The notes below the pieces were generated by a model. It did not search any database and was not told the origin of the DNA. It saw nothing but the letters and a program-made list of their open reading frames with translations. From Nocardioides sp. zg-1230 (GTDB taxonomy: Bacteria > Actinomycetota > Actinomycetes > Propionibacteriales > Nocardioidaceae): 64,000 bases of DNA. Position 1 is the stretch's first letter, and the number at the start of each line of letters is the position of its first letter. Both the position numbers and the translations under genes were made by a program. This document shows, piece by piece, positions 1 through 8,630 of the stretch. The stretch covers positions 1 through 64,000 of the forward strand of contig NZ_JABJQZ010000002.1 of the NCBI RefSeq assembly GCF_013155335.1, read 5' to 3'.

Positions 1-1055
1 TAGGCATCGGTGGCCAGCTGGGTGTTGAGGTCAATGACCGGCTTGATCGTGACCTTGGTGCCGGAGTCGCCGCACCATTCCTGCACCTGCTCGAGCAGGA
101 CGAGCCGCTGGCCCTCCTCCAGACGGCCGGTGCGGCTGAACACGGTGGTGTCGCCGGAGAAACCCCCGTCGGAGTGGGCGTCGAAGTGGGCGTGCAGGAC
201 GACCTCACGTGCCGCGGGCAGGCGTTGCGGGTCGGCTCCGGCTCCGGTGAGGTCGAGGGCGGTCTGCGTCCTCGCGAGGTCGCCGAGGGCCTTGGCCCGT
301 CGAGCATCAAGGGGCAGTGCGGACCCGAGGGCCTTCTGCATCTCGGCGCCGCGCGCCACCGCACGGTCGAAGTCGAGGGCGTCAGCGATGTCGACATCGG
401 CCTCGATGCGCATGGTGCCGGCGAAGTGCACGTCCTGGGTGTCGATCGTGACGTGACGTGGGTCGACGTGGAGGTAGCCGTCCTCCGGATCCTGGGTCGG
501 ATCCGCGACAGCGAGGTCGTAGCGCTTGATCGCCTCCGCGACCAACCGGTCGAGCTGCGCCGGCCCCACCCGACCGGCGACCGCGGCGACCTGCGCGTCC
601 ACGAACCCGGCCGCCTCCTTGGTCAGAGCAGGCGAGGAGTGGATGGTGGCCTCGGCCACCGCCCGCGCCTTCCACGCCGGAACCCGACCCGCGTGGACCT
701 GCGCCCACAACCGGGGCAGGCGGTGACGCAGCTCGAGCGCGTGGCCGATCAACTTCTTCGCCGCGGTCGACGACATCCCGAGCACCCCGCCGAGCTCGGC
801 CACGCAGAACTCCGCCACCAGCGGTGTCCCCTCGCCGGCGATGGGTTCCTCGTGCTCCAAGCCCGGCACGGTGAACGACGCGGCGTCGTGGATCGACTCC
901 GGCGGATGGAGGTCGGCCCAGGCCGCGGCGAGGACGAGCTGGCGAGCGGCCTCAGCGTGCTCGATCTCGCGGGAGGCCCTGATCGCGGCGAGCAGGTGGG
1001 TAGCCGCGAGGTCCTCGACCCCGCCTGCCTCCGCCGCTGCCAGCGCTTCGCTCAT
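1..1055 (-). CDS. DUF222 / 13E12-type HNH endonuclease family protein (3' end outside window)
   Basis: The reverse strand is open from an ATG at 1055 to the window edge, giving about 351 residues without a stop. The protein is Ala/Glu-rich and helical, with the pattern of the DUF222 (13E12 repeat) region that precedes a C-terminal HNH nuclease in many actinobacterial proteins; landmarks are AAKKLIGHALELRHRLP near residue 97 and GRVPAWKARAVAEAT near 125. The HNH part would lie beyond base 1, so nuclease activity cannot be judged. The hexamer TACAAT (1063-1068, reverse strand) ends 7 nt before the ATG and there is no Shine-Dalgarno, so the transcript is probably leaderless. These genes are multicopy and often associated with mobile DNA; an IS30 element sits 43 bp upstream. 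Confidence 0.85.
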   Translation of the reverse strand, partial: MSEALAAAEAGGVEDLAATHLLAAIRASREIEHAEAARQLVLAAAWADLHPPESIHDAASFTVPGLEHEEPIAGEGTPLVAEFCVAELGGVLGMSSTAAKKLIGHALELRHRLPRLWAQVHAGRVPAWKARAVAEATIHSSPALTKEAAGFVDAQVAAVAGRVGPAQLDRLVAEAIKRYDLAVADPTQDPEDGYLHVDPRHVTIDTQDVHFAGTMRIEADVDIADALDFDRAVARGAEMQKALGSALPLDARRAKALGDLARTQTALDLTGAGADPQRLPAAREVVLHAHFDAHSDGGFSGDTTVFSRTGRLEEGQRLVLLEQVQEWCGDSGTKVTIKPVIDLNTQLATDA

Positions 1056-1097
1056 GTGTTCGATTGTACGGAAGATCACCGACACCGGCCACGGCGC

Positions 1098-1119
1098 GGA
1101 CTCAAACGGCTGTTGCAAC
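1098..1119 (+). repeat. Left terminal inverted repeat of IS30 element
   Basis: The 22 bases begin GGACTCAAACGG and end TGTTGCAAC. The reverse complement of 2164-2185 matches 19 of 22 bases, differing at positions 2, 9 and 13. The transposase stop codon lies within this repeat, as is common in compact IS elements. Confidence 0.8.
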
Positions 1120-2157
1120 GAGCCTCTGGTTGAGGGCCTGGCCGGGAGTCTGCCATTCCAGGGTCTTGCGGGGGCGCGTGTTGAGCTTCAAGGCGACCGA
1201 GTCGCAGTCGGTGTCGGTGAGGTGACGCAGGTCCGCGCCCTTGGGCCAGTACTGACGCAGCAGGCCGTTGGTGTTCTCGTTCGTCCCGCGCTGCCAAGGC
1301 GACTGAGGGTCGCAGAAGAAGATCGGCATCCCGGTCTCGGTCCTGAACCTGGCGTGCTGGGCCATCTCTGATCCGCGGTCCCAGGTGATCGACTTGCGCA
1401 GCTCCAGCGGCAGGGTCGCGATCATCTCGCTCAGCTTCATCCGAGCGATCTCCGCGGTGTGCCGACCCGGTAGCGGTGCGAGGAGCACAAACCGTGAGGA
1501 CCGTTCCACCAGCGTGATCACCGCACCCTTGCCCGTGCCGCCGAGCAGCAGATCGCCTTCCCAGTGCCCGGGCACCGCCCGGTCCTGGGCCTCGGCGGGG
1601 CGCTGTGAGATCCGGATGTCGTCAGTGATCCCGAGCGTGACCCGCTTCGCGCCACCTGTCTGGGGCTTGCGGCGCTGCCGCTGGCTGCGTAGGTGCGCGG
1701 TCAGCTCGCCCTTGGTCTGGACGAACAGCGACTGGTAGATCGTCTCGTGCGACACCCGCATCCTCAGATCGCGTGGGAACAACACCGGCAGTATCGCCGC
1801 GATCTGCTCCGGGGACCAGTCGTCCTTCAGCAGCTCCCACACCTTCTCCCGCAACGGCGCATGGTCCAGCCGCCGCGCCTTCGGCCGGCGGGCCTTCCTG
1901 GCGGCCTCACGCTGGGACCACTTCGCGGAGTACTTCACCCGATAACCACGCCCGCCGGCGCGTGCCGTGCGAGCACGCGGGGACCGCGTCCCGAACGACC
2001 CCGCACGCCGGAGCTCCCGCGAGATCGTCGACGGATGCTTGCCCACCAACGCCGCGATCGTCGCCTGCGGCAACCCCGCCATGTACGCCCGCTCAATCAC
2101 CAACCGCTGATCCGCGGTCAACCTCACTCCCGGCACGCGCCGCAACCTCTCACTCAC
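1102..2157 (-). CDS. IS30 family transposase
   Basis: DDE-type transposase that cuts and joins the ends of its own element. The N-terminal part is a helix-turn-helix (LTADQRLVIERAYMAG, then ATIAALVGKHPSTISREL) that would bind the inverted repeats. The integrase core carries the acidic triad in the usual IS30 settings: Asp in GHWEGDLLLG, Asp in TWDRGSEMA, and Glu in GTNENTNGLLRQYWPKG. The length of 351 residues is normal for the family and no frameshift is seen. I chose the GTG at 2157 because it lies inside the element; an in-frame GTG at 2187 would add ten residues but starts outside the terminal repeat. Confidence 0.88.
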   Translation of the reverse strand: MSERLRRVPGVRLTADQRLVIERAYMAGLPQATIAALVGKHPSTISRELRRAGSFGTRSPRARTARAGGRGYRVKYSAKWSQREAARKARRPKARRLDHAPLREKVWELLKDDWSPEQIAAILPVLFPRDLRMRVSHETIYQSLFVQTKGELTAHLRSQRQRRKPQTGGAKRVTLGITDDIRISQRPAEAQDRAVPGHWEGDLLLGGTGKGAVITLVERSSRFVLLAPLPGRHTAEIARMKLSEMIATLPLELRKSITWDRGSEMAQHARFRTETGMPIFFCDPQSPWQRGTNENTNGLLRQYWPKGADLRHLTDTDCDSVALKLNTRPRKTLEWQTPGQALNQRLVATAV

Positions 2158-2163
2158 GATCGA

Positions 2164-2185
2164 GTTGCAACAACCGATTGAGTTC
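2164..2185 (-). repeat. Right terminal inverted repeat of IS30 element
   Basis: Reads GAACTCAATCGG followed by TTGTTGCAAC on the reverse strand and pairs with 1098-1119. It lies just upstream of the preferred transposase start at 2157. Confidence 0.8.
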
Positions 2186-2320
2186 ACCCGGTTGTGGACG
2201 GTTCCTGGCCAGCCCTTCTCAGGTGGTTCTGTGACTGGTTTTCGTCCGTCCTCGACCAGCGACGGCAGTCGCGCGGATATCCACGCGACGGGGGACCGGG
2301 TGGCTTGCGAGAATGCCGCC

Positions 2321-4000
2321 GTGGGTCACGTGGATGTCGCCGGGGTGCGGTACGAGCTGCCGGACGGGCGGGTGCTGCTCGACGATGTCAGCTTCCGGGT
2401 CGGGGACGGGCAGAAGGTCGCGCTGGTCGGCGCCAACGGCGCGGGCAAGACCACGCTGCTGCGGATCGTCACGGGTGACCTGAAGCCGCACGCCGGTGTG
2501 GTCACGCGCTCGGGCGGGCTCGGGGTGATGCGCCAGTTCGTCGGTCACGGGGGTGCCGACGAGACGGTCGCCGACCTGCTGCTGTCGGTCGCGCCCGCCG
2601 ACGTACGTCGCTGGTCCGAGGAGGTCGCGGCGCAGGAGCTGCGGCTCATGGACGACGACAGCGAGCCGGTGCAGATGGCGTACGCCGAGGCGCTGGGCCA
2701 CTACGGCGACGTCGGTGGCTACGACCTCGAAGTGGTGTGGGACAAGGTCACCACCGCGGCGATGGGGCTGCCCTACGACCGGGCCCGCTACCGCTCGCTC
2801 ACCACCTTGTCGGGAGGCGAGCAGAAGCGGCTGGTCCTGGAGTACCTGCTGCAGGGTCCCGACCAGGTGCTGCTGCTCGACGAGCCCGACAACTACCTCG
2901 ACGTGCCCGGCAAGATGTGGCTCGAGGAGCGCATCCGCGAGTCGTCCAAGACGATCCTGTTCATCAGCCACGACCGCGAGCTGCTCAACAACACCGCCAC
3001 CCGCATCGTGACGGTCGAGCTCGGCAGCGCCGGCAACCTCGTCTGGACGCACCCCGGGGGCTTCGCGAGCTACCACGAGGCGCGCGCCGAGCGGTTCGAG
3101 CGCTTCGAGGAGCTGCGCCGCCGCTGGGACGAGGAGTACGCCAAGCTGCGCACCCAGATGCTGATGTACAAGCAGAAGGCGGCGTACAACTCCGACATGG
3201 CCAGCCGCTACCAGGCGGCGCAGACCCGGCTGAAGAAGTTCGAGGAGGCGGGGCCGCCGACCGAGCAGCCGCGCGAGCAGCAGGTGAAGATGCGGCTCAA
3301 GGGCGGCCGCACGGGCAAGCGGGCCGTGGTGTGCACCGACCTCGAGCTGACCAATCTCATGAGGCCGTTCGACCTCGAGGTCTGGTACGGCGAGCGGGTG
3401 GCCGTGCTGGGCTCCAACGGCTCCGGCAAGTCGCACTTCCTGCGCCTCCTCGCCGCCGGCGGCAGCGACCCCGACATCGAGCACCAGCCCGTCGGCGTAC
3501 CGCCTGCACCGGTCGCGCACACCGGCAGCGCCAAGCTCGGGGCGCGGGTGCGGCCGGGGTGGTTCGTGCAGACCCACGAGCACCCCGAGCTCGTCGGGCG
3601 CACCCTGCTGGAGATCCTGCACCGCGGCGACGACCACCGTGACGGCATGGGGCGCGAGGCGGCCAGCCGCGTGCTCGACCGCTACGAGCTCGCGCACGCC
3701 GGCGAGCAGCGGTTCGAGTCGCTCAGCGGTGGCCAGCAGGCGCGGTTCCAGATCCTGCTGCTCGAGCTGTCCGGGGCGACGCTGCTGCTGCTCGACGAGC
3801 CCACCGACAACCTCGACGTGCAGTCCGCCGAGGCCCTCGAGGCCGGGCTCGAGGCCTTCGACGGCACCGTGCTGGCGGTGACGCACGACCGGTGGTTCGC
3901 CCGCGGCTTCGACCGCTTCCTGGTCTACGGCGCCGACGGCGAGGTCTACGAGTCCGACGGTCCGGTCTGGGACGAGGGCCGGGTGTCCCGCGCCCGATGA
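2321..4000 (+). CDS. ABC-F family ATP-binding cassette protein
   Basis: A 559-residue soluble protein with two ATP-binding cassettes and no membrane segments, the layout of ABC-F proteins, which act on the ribosome as translation or antibiotic-resistance factors. Walker A motifs are GANGAGKTT (about residue 37) and GSNGSGKSH (about 364). Signature motifs are LSGGEQKR and LSGGQQAR. Walker B regions are LLLLDEPDNYLD and LLLLDEPTDNLD, each followed by a switch His in SHDRE and THDRW. A charged, probably coiled-coil linker joins the domains at about residues 270-315. The GTG start follows GAGAAT (2309-2314) by 6 nt, suggesting a leaderless message. Its stop overlaps the next start by 4 nt. Whether it is a housekeeping factor or a resistance protein cannot be told from sequence. 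Confidence 0.9.
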   Translation: MGHVDVAGVRYELPDGRVLLDDVSFRVGDGQKVALVGANGAGKTTLLRIVTGDLKPHAGVVTRSGGLGVMRQFVGHGGADETVADLLLSVAPADVRRWSEEVAAQELRLMDDDSEPVQMAYAEALGHYGDVGGYDLEVVWDKVTTAAMGLPYDRARYRSLTTLSGGEQKRLVLEYLLQGPDQVLLLDEPDNYLDVPGKMWLEERIRESSKTILFISHDRELLNNTATRIVTVELGSAGNLVWTHPGGFASYHEARAERFERFEELRRRWDEEYAKLRTQMLMYKQKAAYNSDMASRYQAAQTRLKKFEEAGPPTEQPREQQVKMRLKGGRTGKRAVVCTDLELTNLMRPFDLEVWYGERVAVLGSNGSGKSHFLRLLAAGGSDPDIEHQPVGVPPAPVAHTGSAKLGARVRPGWFVQTHEHPELVGRTLLEILHRGDDHRDGMGREAASRVLDRYELAHAGEQRFESLSGGQQARFQILLLELSGATLLLLDEPTDNLDVQSAEALEAGLEAFDGTVLAVTHDRWFARGFDRFLVYGADGEVYESDGPVWDEGRVSRAR

Positions 4001-5013
4001 GCGTCACGATCACGCCGGTCGACCCGGCCGACGACGCCGCCTTCGGCGCCTGGCACCACGTCTACGAGACCTCGGCCCGCCACGAGCTGGGCGAGGTGGC
4101 GACGCCGTGGCAGCTGGAGGAGCTCCGGGCGATGGTGCAGGCAGGGGGCAGCCACAGCTGGTCGGGCGCCTGGTCCGCCGTGGTGGACGGCGACACGGTC
4201 GGTGCGGGCTGGCTGCGCACGCCCCTGCTGGACAACATCGAGCTGGCCGAGCTCGACGTCCACGTGCTGCCCGCCCTCCGCCGCCGGGGCATCGGGACCG
4301 CCGTCCTGGCGCGGCTCGACGAGGAGGCCCGCTCGCGCGGGCGCCGCGTGCTGACCGGGCTCTCGTCGTGGCCCTACGACGCCGGCTCGGACGGTGCCGG
4401 CGCACCGGGTCCGGAGTTCGCCCGGGCACGGGGCTTCGACCTCGCCCTGTCGGAGGTGCAGCGCGAGCTCACGCTGCCGGTCGCCGACGACCTGCTGTCC
4501 GGGCTGGCCGACAACGCGGCCCGCGCCCACGCGGCGTACACCCTGCGCTCGTGGAGCGGGCCGGTGCCCGACGACCTGCTGCAGGGGTGGGCCGAGATCA
4601 CCTCGACCCTCGCGACCGAGGCGCCGACCGGCGACCTCGAGCTCGAGCCGGAGGCGGTCAGCACCGAGGCGGTGCGCGAGCGTGAGGCCACGATCGCCCG
4701 GCAGGGGCGCAGGAAGTACAACACCGTCGCGCTGTCGGCGTCCGGCGAGGTGGTCGCCTACTCCGACCTCGCCACGACCGTGCACGAGCCCGGCCGCGCC
4801 TACCAGTGGGGCACGCTCGTGCGGCGCGAGCACCGCGGCCACCGGCTGGGCGTGGCCGTGAAGGTGGCCGCCCTGCGCCTGCTGCAGCGCGAGCGCCCCG
4901 ACGTCACCCGCCTGACGACGTACAACGCCGAGGTCAACAGCCACATGATCGGCGTCAACGAGGCGCTGGGCTTCCGGCCGGTCGCACGGCTGGGGGACTT
5001 CCAGCGGACCTGA
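3997..5013 (+). CDS. Tandem-domain GNAT family N-acetyltransferase
   Basis: 338 residues that look like two GNAT folds in series. The N-terminal half has the acetyl-CoA-binding pattern LPALRRRGIGTAVLARL (about residues 89-105); the C-terminal half has VRREHRGHRLGVAVKVAALR (about 275-294) and ends AEVNSHMIGVNEALGFRP. The substrate is unknown. Tandem GNATs include mycothiol synthase, but this protein is not a clear MshD. A paralogue with the same arrangement lies at 30383-31375. The ATG overlaps the ABC-F stop (ATGA), so the two are probably co-translated, which could mean the pair has a shared job in resistance or modification; that is inference. Confidence 0.85.
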   Translation: MSVTITPVDPADDAAFGAWHHVYETSARHELGEVATPWQLEELRAMVQAGGSHSWSGAWSAVVDGDTVGAGWLRTPLLDNIELAELDVHVLPALRRRGIGTAVLARLDEEARSRGRRVLTGLSSWPYDAGSDGAGAPGPEFARARGFDLALSEVQRELTLPVADDLLSGLADNAARAHAAYTLRSWSGPVPDDLLQGWAEITSTLATEAPTGDLELEPEAVSTEAVREREATIARQGRRKYNTVALSASGEVVAYSDLATTVHEPGRAYQWGTLVRREHRGHRLGVAVKVAALRLLQRERPDVTRLTTYNAEVNSHMIGVNEALGFRPVARLGDFQRT

Positions 5014-5065
5014 CCCACGCTTTGGGGGGAGCACGGGTCTGTCCAACGTGGATGAGGATGAGGGG

Positions 5066-6088
5066 ATGCTCAGGCCCGCCTCCCACCTCCGCGACGCGGA
5101 CCCCTCGGCGCCGCACCACCTGCTGCTGGGGCCCGACACGCACGGCGTCACGCGGTACGCCGGCGAGGTGGCCGACGCTGCCCGGGCGCCCGTCGTCCGC
5201 GACGTCGCCGAGCTCGTGCCCGGCGCGGCGGTGCACCTGCACCTCACCGACCGGCTGCTGGGCCGCGACCCGCGCGACGCGGCGGCAGCCGTGGAGCAGC
5301 TGGCCCGCCGCGTGCGGCTGACCGTGACCCTGCACGACGTCCCGCAGCCGACCGACGGGCCTGTGTTCGCCGCGCGCGCCGAGGCGTACGGCCGGATCGT
5401 GCGCGCGAGCCACGCGTGGGCGACCAACTCGTGGCACGAGCACGCGCTCGTCGACCGGTGGATCGCCGCCGGCGCCCGCGGCACGGTCATCCCGCTGCCC
5501 GTGCACGCCACGCCGGGTCCGGCCGGTCCGTCCCGCGCGGTGGCCGGGCTCGTCCCGGCGGAGCCCGTGGTCGGCGTCTTCGGCTTCGTCTACCCAGGCA
5601 AGGGCCACCGCCAGGTGGTCCGTGCGGTCGCCGCGCTGCGCCGCGCGGGCACGATGGCGTCCGTGCGCGTGCTCGGCGACGCCGCGCCGGGTCATGCCGA
5701 CGAGGTCGAGGCCCTGGTGCGCACCAGCCGCGAGCGCGGCGTCCCGGTGGAGGTCACCGGCCGGGTCGTCGAGGACGACCTGGTCCGCGCCCTGCGCGAC
5801 GTGTCGGTCGGCGTGACGGCGCACCGCAACGTGTCCGCCTCGGGCAGCCTGAACTCCTGGATCGCCGCCGGTCGACGTCCGCTCGTGCGCGACGGGTCGT
5901 ACGCCCGCGAGATGGCCGCGCTCCGCCCCGGGACCCTCAACCTCTTCGACGACGCCACCCTCGTGCCGTGCCTCGACGCCGCGCTGCGCCGACCGACCTC
6001 GACGTGGACGTCGCCGAGCGCCGACCTCGGCCCGCGCCTCGAGGAGACGGCGGCGGCCTACCGCGCGTGGTGGGCGTCGGTCGGATGA
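5066..6088 (+). CDS. Glycosyltransferase, GT-B fold (GT4-like)
   Basis: 340 residues resembling the GT4 group of retaining transferases. The C-terminal half carries VVGVFGFVYPGKGHRQVV, the usual start of the donor-nucleotide domain, then TGRVVEDDLVRALRDVSVGV and SGSLNSWIAAGRRPLV, which match the family's donor-binding helices. Donor and acceptor are unknown. No signal peptide or membrane segment is seen, so it is cytoplasmic. The ATG at 5066 is preferred: GAGGAT (5054-5059) ends 6 nt before it; an in-frame GTG at 5048 is the alternative. The stop overlaps the start of the next glycosyltransferase (ATGA), so the two probably act in one surface-glycan pathway. Confidence 0.82.
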   Translation: MLRPASHLRDADPSAPHHLLLGPDTHGVTRYAGEVADAARAPVVRDVAELVPGAAVHLHLTDRLLGRDPRDAAAAVEQLARRVRLTVTLHDVPQPTDGPVFAARAEAYGRIVRASHAWATNSWHEHALVDRWIAAGARGTVIPLPVHATPGPAGPSRAVAGLVPAEPVVGVFGFVYPGKGHRQVVRAVAALRRAGTMASVRVLGDAAPGHADEVEALVRTSRERGVPVEVTGRVVEDDLVRALRDVSVGVTAHRNVSASGSLNSWIAAGRRPLVRDGSYAREMAALRPGTLNLFDDATLVPCLDAALRRPTSTWTSPSADLGPRLEETAAAYRAWWASVG

Positions 6089-7359
6089 CCGCCCCGCCCT
6101 GGGGCACGTCGGTGCCGGGGAACCGCTGGGACCTCGCCCCCGACGGCACGCACCGGCGACGGGTGTCGGTGGTGATCACCCACTTCGAGCAGCAGGACGA
6201 GCTCGACCGCACGCTCGCCGCGCTCCGCCGCCAGACCCGCCCGCCGGACGAGGTCGTCGTCGCCGACGACGGGTCGGCGACGGCGCCCGAGGTGCCTGCC
6301 GGAGTACGCCTCGTGCGGCAGCACGACGACGGCTTCCGGGCGGCGGCCGCGCGCAACCTCGGCGTCGGAGCGAGCACCGGCGAGCTGCTGGTGCTGCTCG
6401 ACGCCGACACGACGCCCGAGCCGCACTTCGTGGAGCGCATGGTCGCCCTCCCCGAGGCCCTTCCCGAGGCGCTGGTCGTGGGACGCCGGCGGCACGCCGA
6501 CCTCGCCGGCACCGCTCCCGACGGATCGATCGAGGAGGTCGCACCCCCGCGGGAGCTGCCGGAGCCGGCCTGGCTCCGCGAGGCGTACGACGACAGCCGG
6601 GACCTGCTCGGCGCCGACCACACCAGCCACCGGTTCGTCATCAGCGCCGTGCTGGCGTGCAGCCGGTGGTGGTACGACGAGGTGGGTGGCTTCGACGAGA
6701 CGTTCAGCTCCTACGGCGGGGAGGACTGGGACTTCGCCCACCGCTCCTGGACCGCGGGCGGGCTGGTGGCTCACCGTCGCGACGCCGTCGCCTGGCACGA
6801 CGGTCCCGACGCCGGCGCACGCGACCTCGACCCGGACGCGCTCCTGGCCGAGACAGTGGCCGTCGCCGACCGCACCTCCGCGCCCGGCACCACCTGGCGC
6901 GGTCTCGGGCGTGGCCCGGCCGACCTCGTCGTCACCCTCGCCCCGACGCTCGGTGACGCCGAGCTGCTCGTGACCGTCGACTCGCTGTTGGCCGCGTTGC
7001 CGCGCGCCGTCGTACGCCTCCCCGAGGGGCACCGCGAGCTGGTGGGCGCCGACCCCCGTGTCGTCCCGGCCGAGCAGGACGTGCCCGCCTCGGCGCGGCT
7101 GCACCTCCAGGTGCGGCAGGGCCTCAGCGGGGATCCAGCGGCGTGGACCTCGCTCGTCGACGGCCTCGACGGGTGCACCGGTTCCCGCGAGCTGGTCGGC
7201 GGCCGCGCCGAGCTGCAGGACCTGCGCCTGCAGCGCCGGGCCGCGCGGTGGGGGCGGCCCGACCTGGCGCCCGCGGGCGCGCCCCTCGACACCTCGCTGC
7301 GCCCGTGGACCGAGGACGTCACCCTCGCGGCGTGGCTCGGCGGCTGGGCGGGGCGCTAG
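6085..7359 (+). CDS. Glycosyltransferase family 2 (GT-A fold)
   Basis: 424 residues. The N-terminal domain starts RRVSVVITHFEQQDEL, contains VVVADDGS and the metal-binding LDADTTPE (DXD), and continues to GGFDETFSSYGGEDWDF, where the ED pair is the usual catalytic base region of GT2 enzymes. The last 150 residues are not recognisable as a standard domain. Translationally coupled to the upstream GT4-like gene by a 4-bp overlap. Its stop TAG shares the palindrome CTAG (7356-7359) with the stop of the convergent gene, so there is no room for a terminator between them. Substrates are unknown. Confidence 0.85.
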   Translation: MTAPPWGTSVPGNRWDLAPDGTHRRRVSVVITHFEQQDELDRTLAALRRQTRPPDEVVVADDGSATAPEVPAGVRLVRQHDDGFRAAAARNLGVGASTGELLVLLDADTTPEPHFVERMVALPEALPEALVVGRRRHADLAGTAPDGSIEEVAPPRELPEPAWLREAYDDSRDLLGADHTSHRFVISAVLACSRWWYDEVGGFDETFSSYGGEDWDFAHRSWTAGGLVAHRRDAVAWHDGPDAGARDLDPDALLAETVAVADRTSAPGTTWRGLGRGPADLVVTLAPTLGDAELLVTVDSLLAALPRAVVRLPEGHRELVGADPRVVPAEQDVPASARLHLQVRQGLSGDPAAWTSLVDGLDGCTGSRELVGGRAELQDLRLQRRAARWGRPDLAPAGAPLDTSLRPWTEDVTLAAWLGGWAGR

Positions 7360-8594
7360 GACCGACGGGCGCGGCGGGTCGCGAGCCGCGCCAGGGCCCA
7401 GGCCAGCAGGCCGGCGGCCACGGCGAGGACGCCGCGGGCCGGCCACGGCCAGGGCCCGCGGTCCACGGTGTCGGGATCGACGACGGTGAGGGTCTCCGCG
7501 ACCGACGACGCCAGCTGGAAGCGGCCCACGCCGTAGGACGTGAGGTCGGACATCCGCATGAGGGTGCGCGGCTCGGCACCGTCCAGCGGGACGCCCGAGA
7601 GCGTCTGCTGGTCGTCCCCGCAGCACGTGTCGGTGCCGTCGACGGCCAGCACCGTGAGCACCTCGTCCGGGCCGGACCAGCCCAGCACGCGCCCCGGGCC
7701 GGTGAGGTCGAGCAGGAGAGGGTCGGGCACCTCGCCGCGGCCCCCGGTCGCGTCGACGAAGGCCAGCCCCGTCGGGATGCCGGGTGCCTCCACACCCGGC
7801 GACGCCGGGGCCGGCTTCGTCGTCGTGACCGCGAGCAGCCGGCCGTCGGGTGACCAGGCCGCCGGCCCGGCCAGCACGCCGCCGACCTGGAGGCTCCGCT
7901 CGGCACCGTCCTGCAGGTCCACGACGCTGACCACCCCGGACTGGTCGACCGCGACCTCCGACCCGTCGGGGGAGAAGGCCGCCCCGGTGGACGACCGGTC
8001 GAGCTCGAGCACCTCGGCGGTGTCGTCGGTGAGGTCCAGCACCGCGACGTCGCCGGTGATCCGGCCGCCGGAGTAGGGGTTGGTGGCCTCGTCGGAGACC
8101 AGGCTCGCGAGCGTCCGACCGTCCGCGGACCAGGCCACCGGTACGACGCTGCGACCGGTGGGGAGCGGGTGGCGGGTGGTCTCGCCGGTGGCCAGGTCGA
8201 CCACGACCACGTCGGGGCGGTCCATGTCGTGGTCGCCGACCGCCACCCGGGTGCCGTCGGGCGACAGCAGCATCGGCGCCGGGTCGCCCTGGGTCTCGCC
8301 GCCCGCCCGCTCCTCGGCCACGTCGACGCGGCGGTAGCTGTCGCCACCGGCCCCGAGCACGACCGCCTGCGGGAAGTCGAGGAACTCGACGCCGTAGCCG
8401 TGCTGCCACAGCGCGACGACGGGCCCCGGTGGCGACGCCGACACCGACCCGGTCAGGTGCGAGTAGCCCGCCATCTCCTGCGGCACCGCGGGCGTCGCGG
8501 CGGGCGCCGGGCTGTCGCCCGGTCCGGTGAGCACGACGACGAGCGCGGCGACGGCCAGGCCGACGACGGGAGGCACTGCGGCTGCCGGGCGCAC
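7356..8594 (-). CDS. Membrane-anchored protein with WD40/TolB-like beta-propeller repeats
   Basis: 412 residues. A hydrophobic segment at residues 8-23 (signal anchor) and another at about 387-404 followed by a basic tail suggest the protein is anchored at both ends with the middle outside. The middle contains repeated propeller signatures such as LLSPDGTRVAVG, AWSADGRTLAS, AFSPDGSEVAV and AWSPDGRLLAV, typical of PD40/WD40-like sensors. Function is unknown; similar proteins often sit beside sigma factors, but none adjoins this gene. TAGACT (8601-8606, reverse strand) ends 6 nt before the GTG, so the message is probably leaderless. Confidence 0.8.
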   Translation of the reverse strand: MRPAAAVPPVVGLAVAALVVVLTGPGDSPAPAATPAVPQEMAGYSHLTGSVSASPPGPVVALWQHGYGVEFLDFPQAVVLGAGGDSYRRVDVAEERAGGETQGDPAPMLLSPDGTRVAVGDHDMDRPDVVVVDLATGETTRHPLPTGRSVVPVAWSADGRTLASLVSDEATNPYSGGRITGDVAVLDLTDDTAEVLELDRSSTGAAFSPDGSEVAVDQSGVVSVVDLQDGAERSLQVGGVLAGPAAWSPDGRLLAVTTTKPAPASPGVEAPGIPTGLAFVDATGGRGEVPDPLLLDLTGPGRVLGWSGPDEVLTVLAVDGTDTCCGDDQQTLSGVPLDGAEPRTLMRMSDLTSYGVGRFQLASSVAETLTVVDPDTVDRGPWPWPARGVLAVAAGLLAWALARLATRRARRS

Positions 8595-8630
8595 GGCGGG
8601 AGTCTAGGGGCGTACCAAGGCCTTGCTGCG

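Larger units (their letters stand above)
1098..2185 (-). mobile_element. IS30-family insertion sequence, intact
   Basis: A roughly 1088-bp element bounded by 22-bp imperfect inverted repeats (1098-1119 and 2164-2185; 19 of 22 positions match) and filled by one IS30-type transposase gene on the reverse strand. Coding and terminal sequence both look undamaged. I could not identify a target duplication with confidence: IS30 elements make only 2-3 bp duplications, and the exact outer base of each repeat is uncertain. The element lies between the 5' end of the DUF222 gene and the ABC-F gene, so it separates them without interrupting either. Confidence 0.85.

Noticed and set aside
2219..3886. A 555-codon frame antisense to the ABC-F gene
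   Set aside because: No recognisable motif; the forward frame has both ATP-binding cassettes intact.
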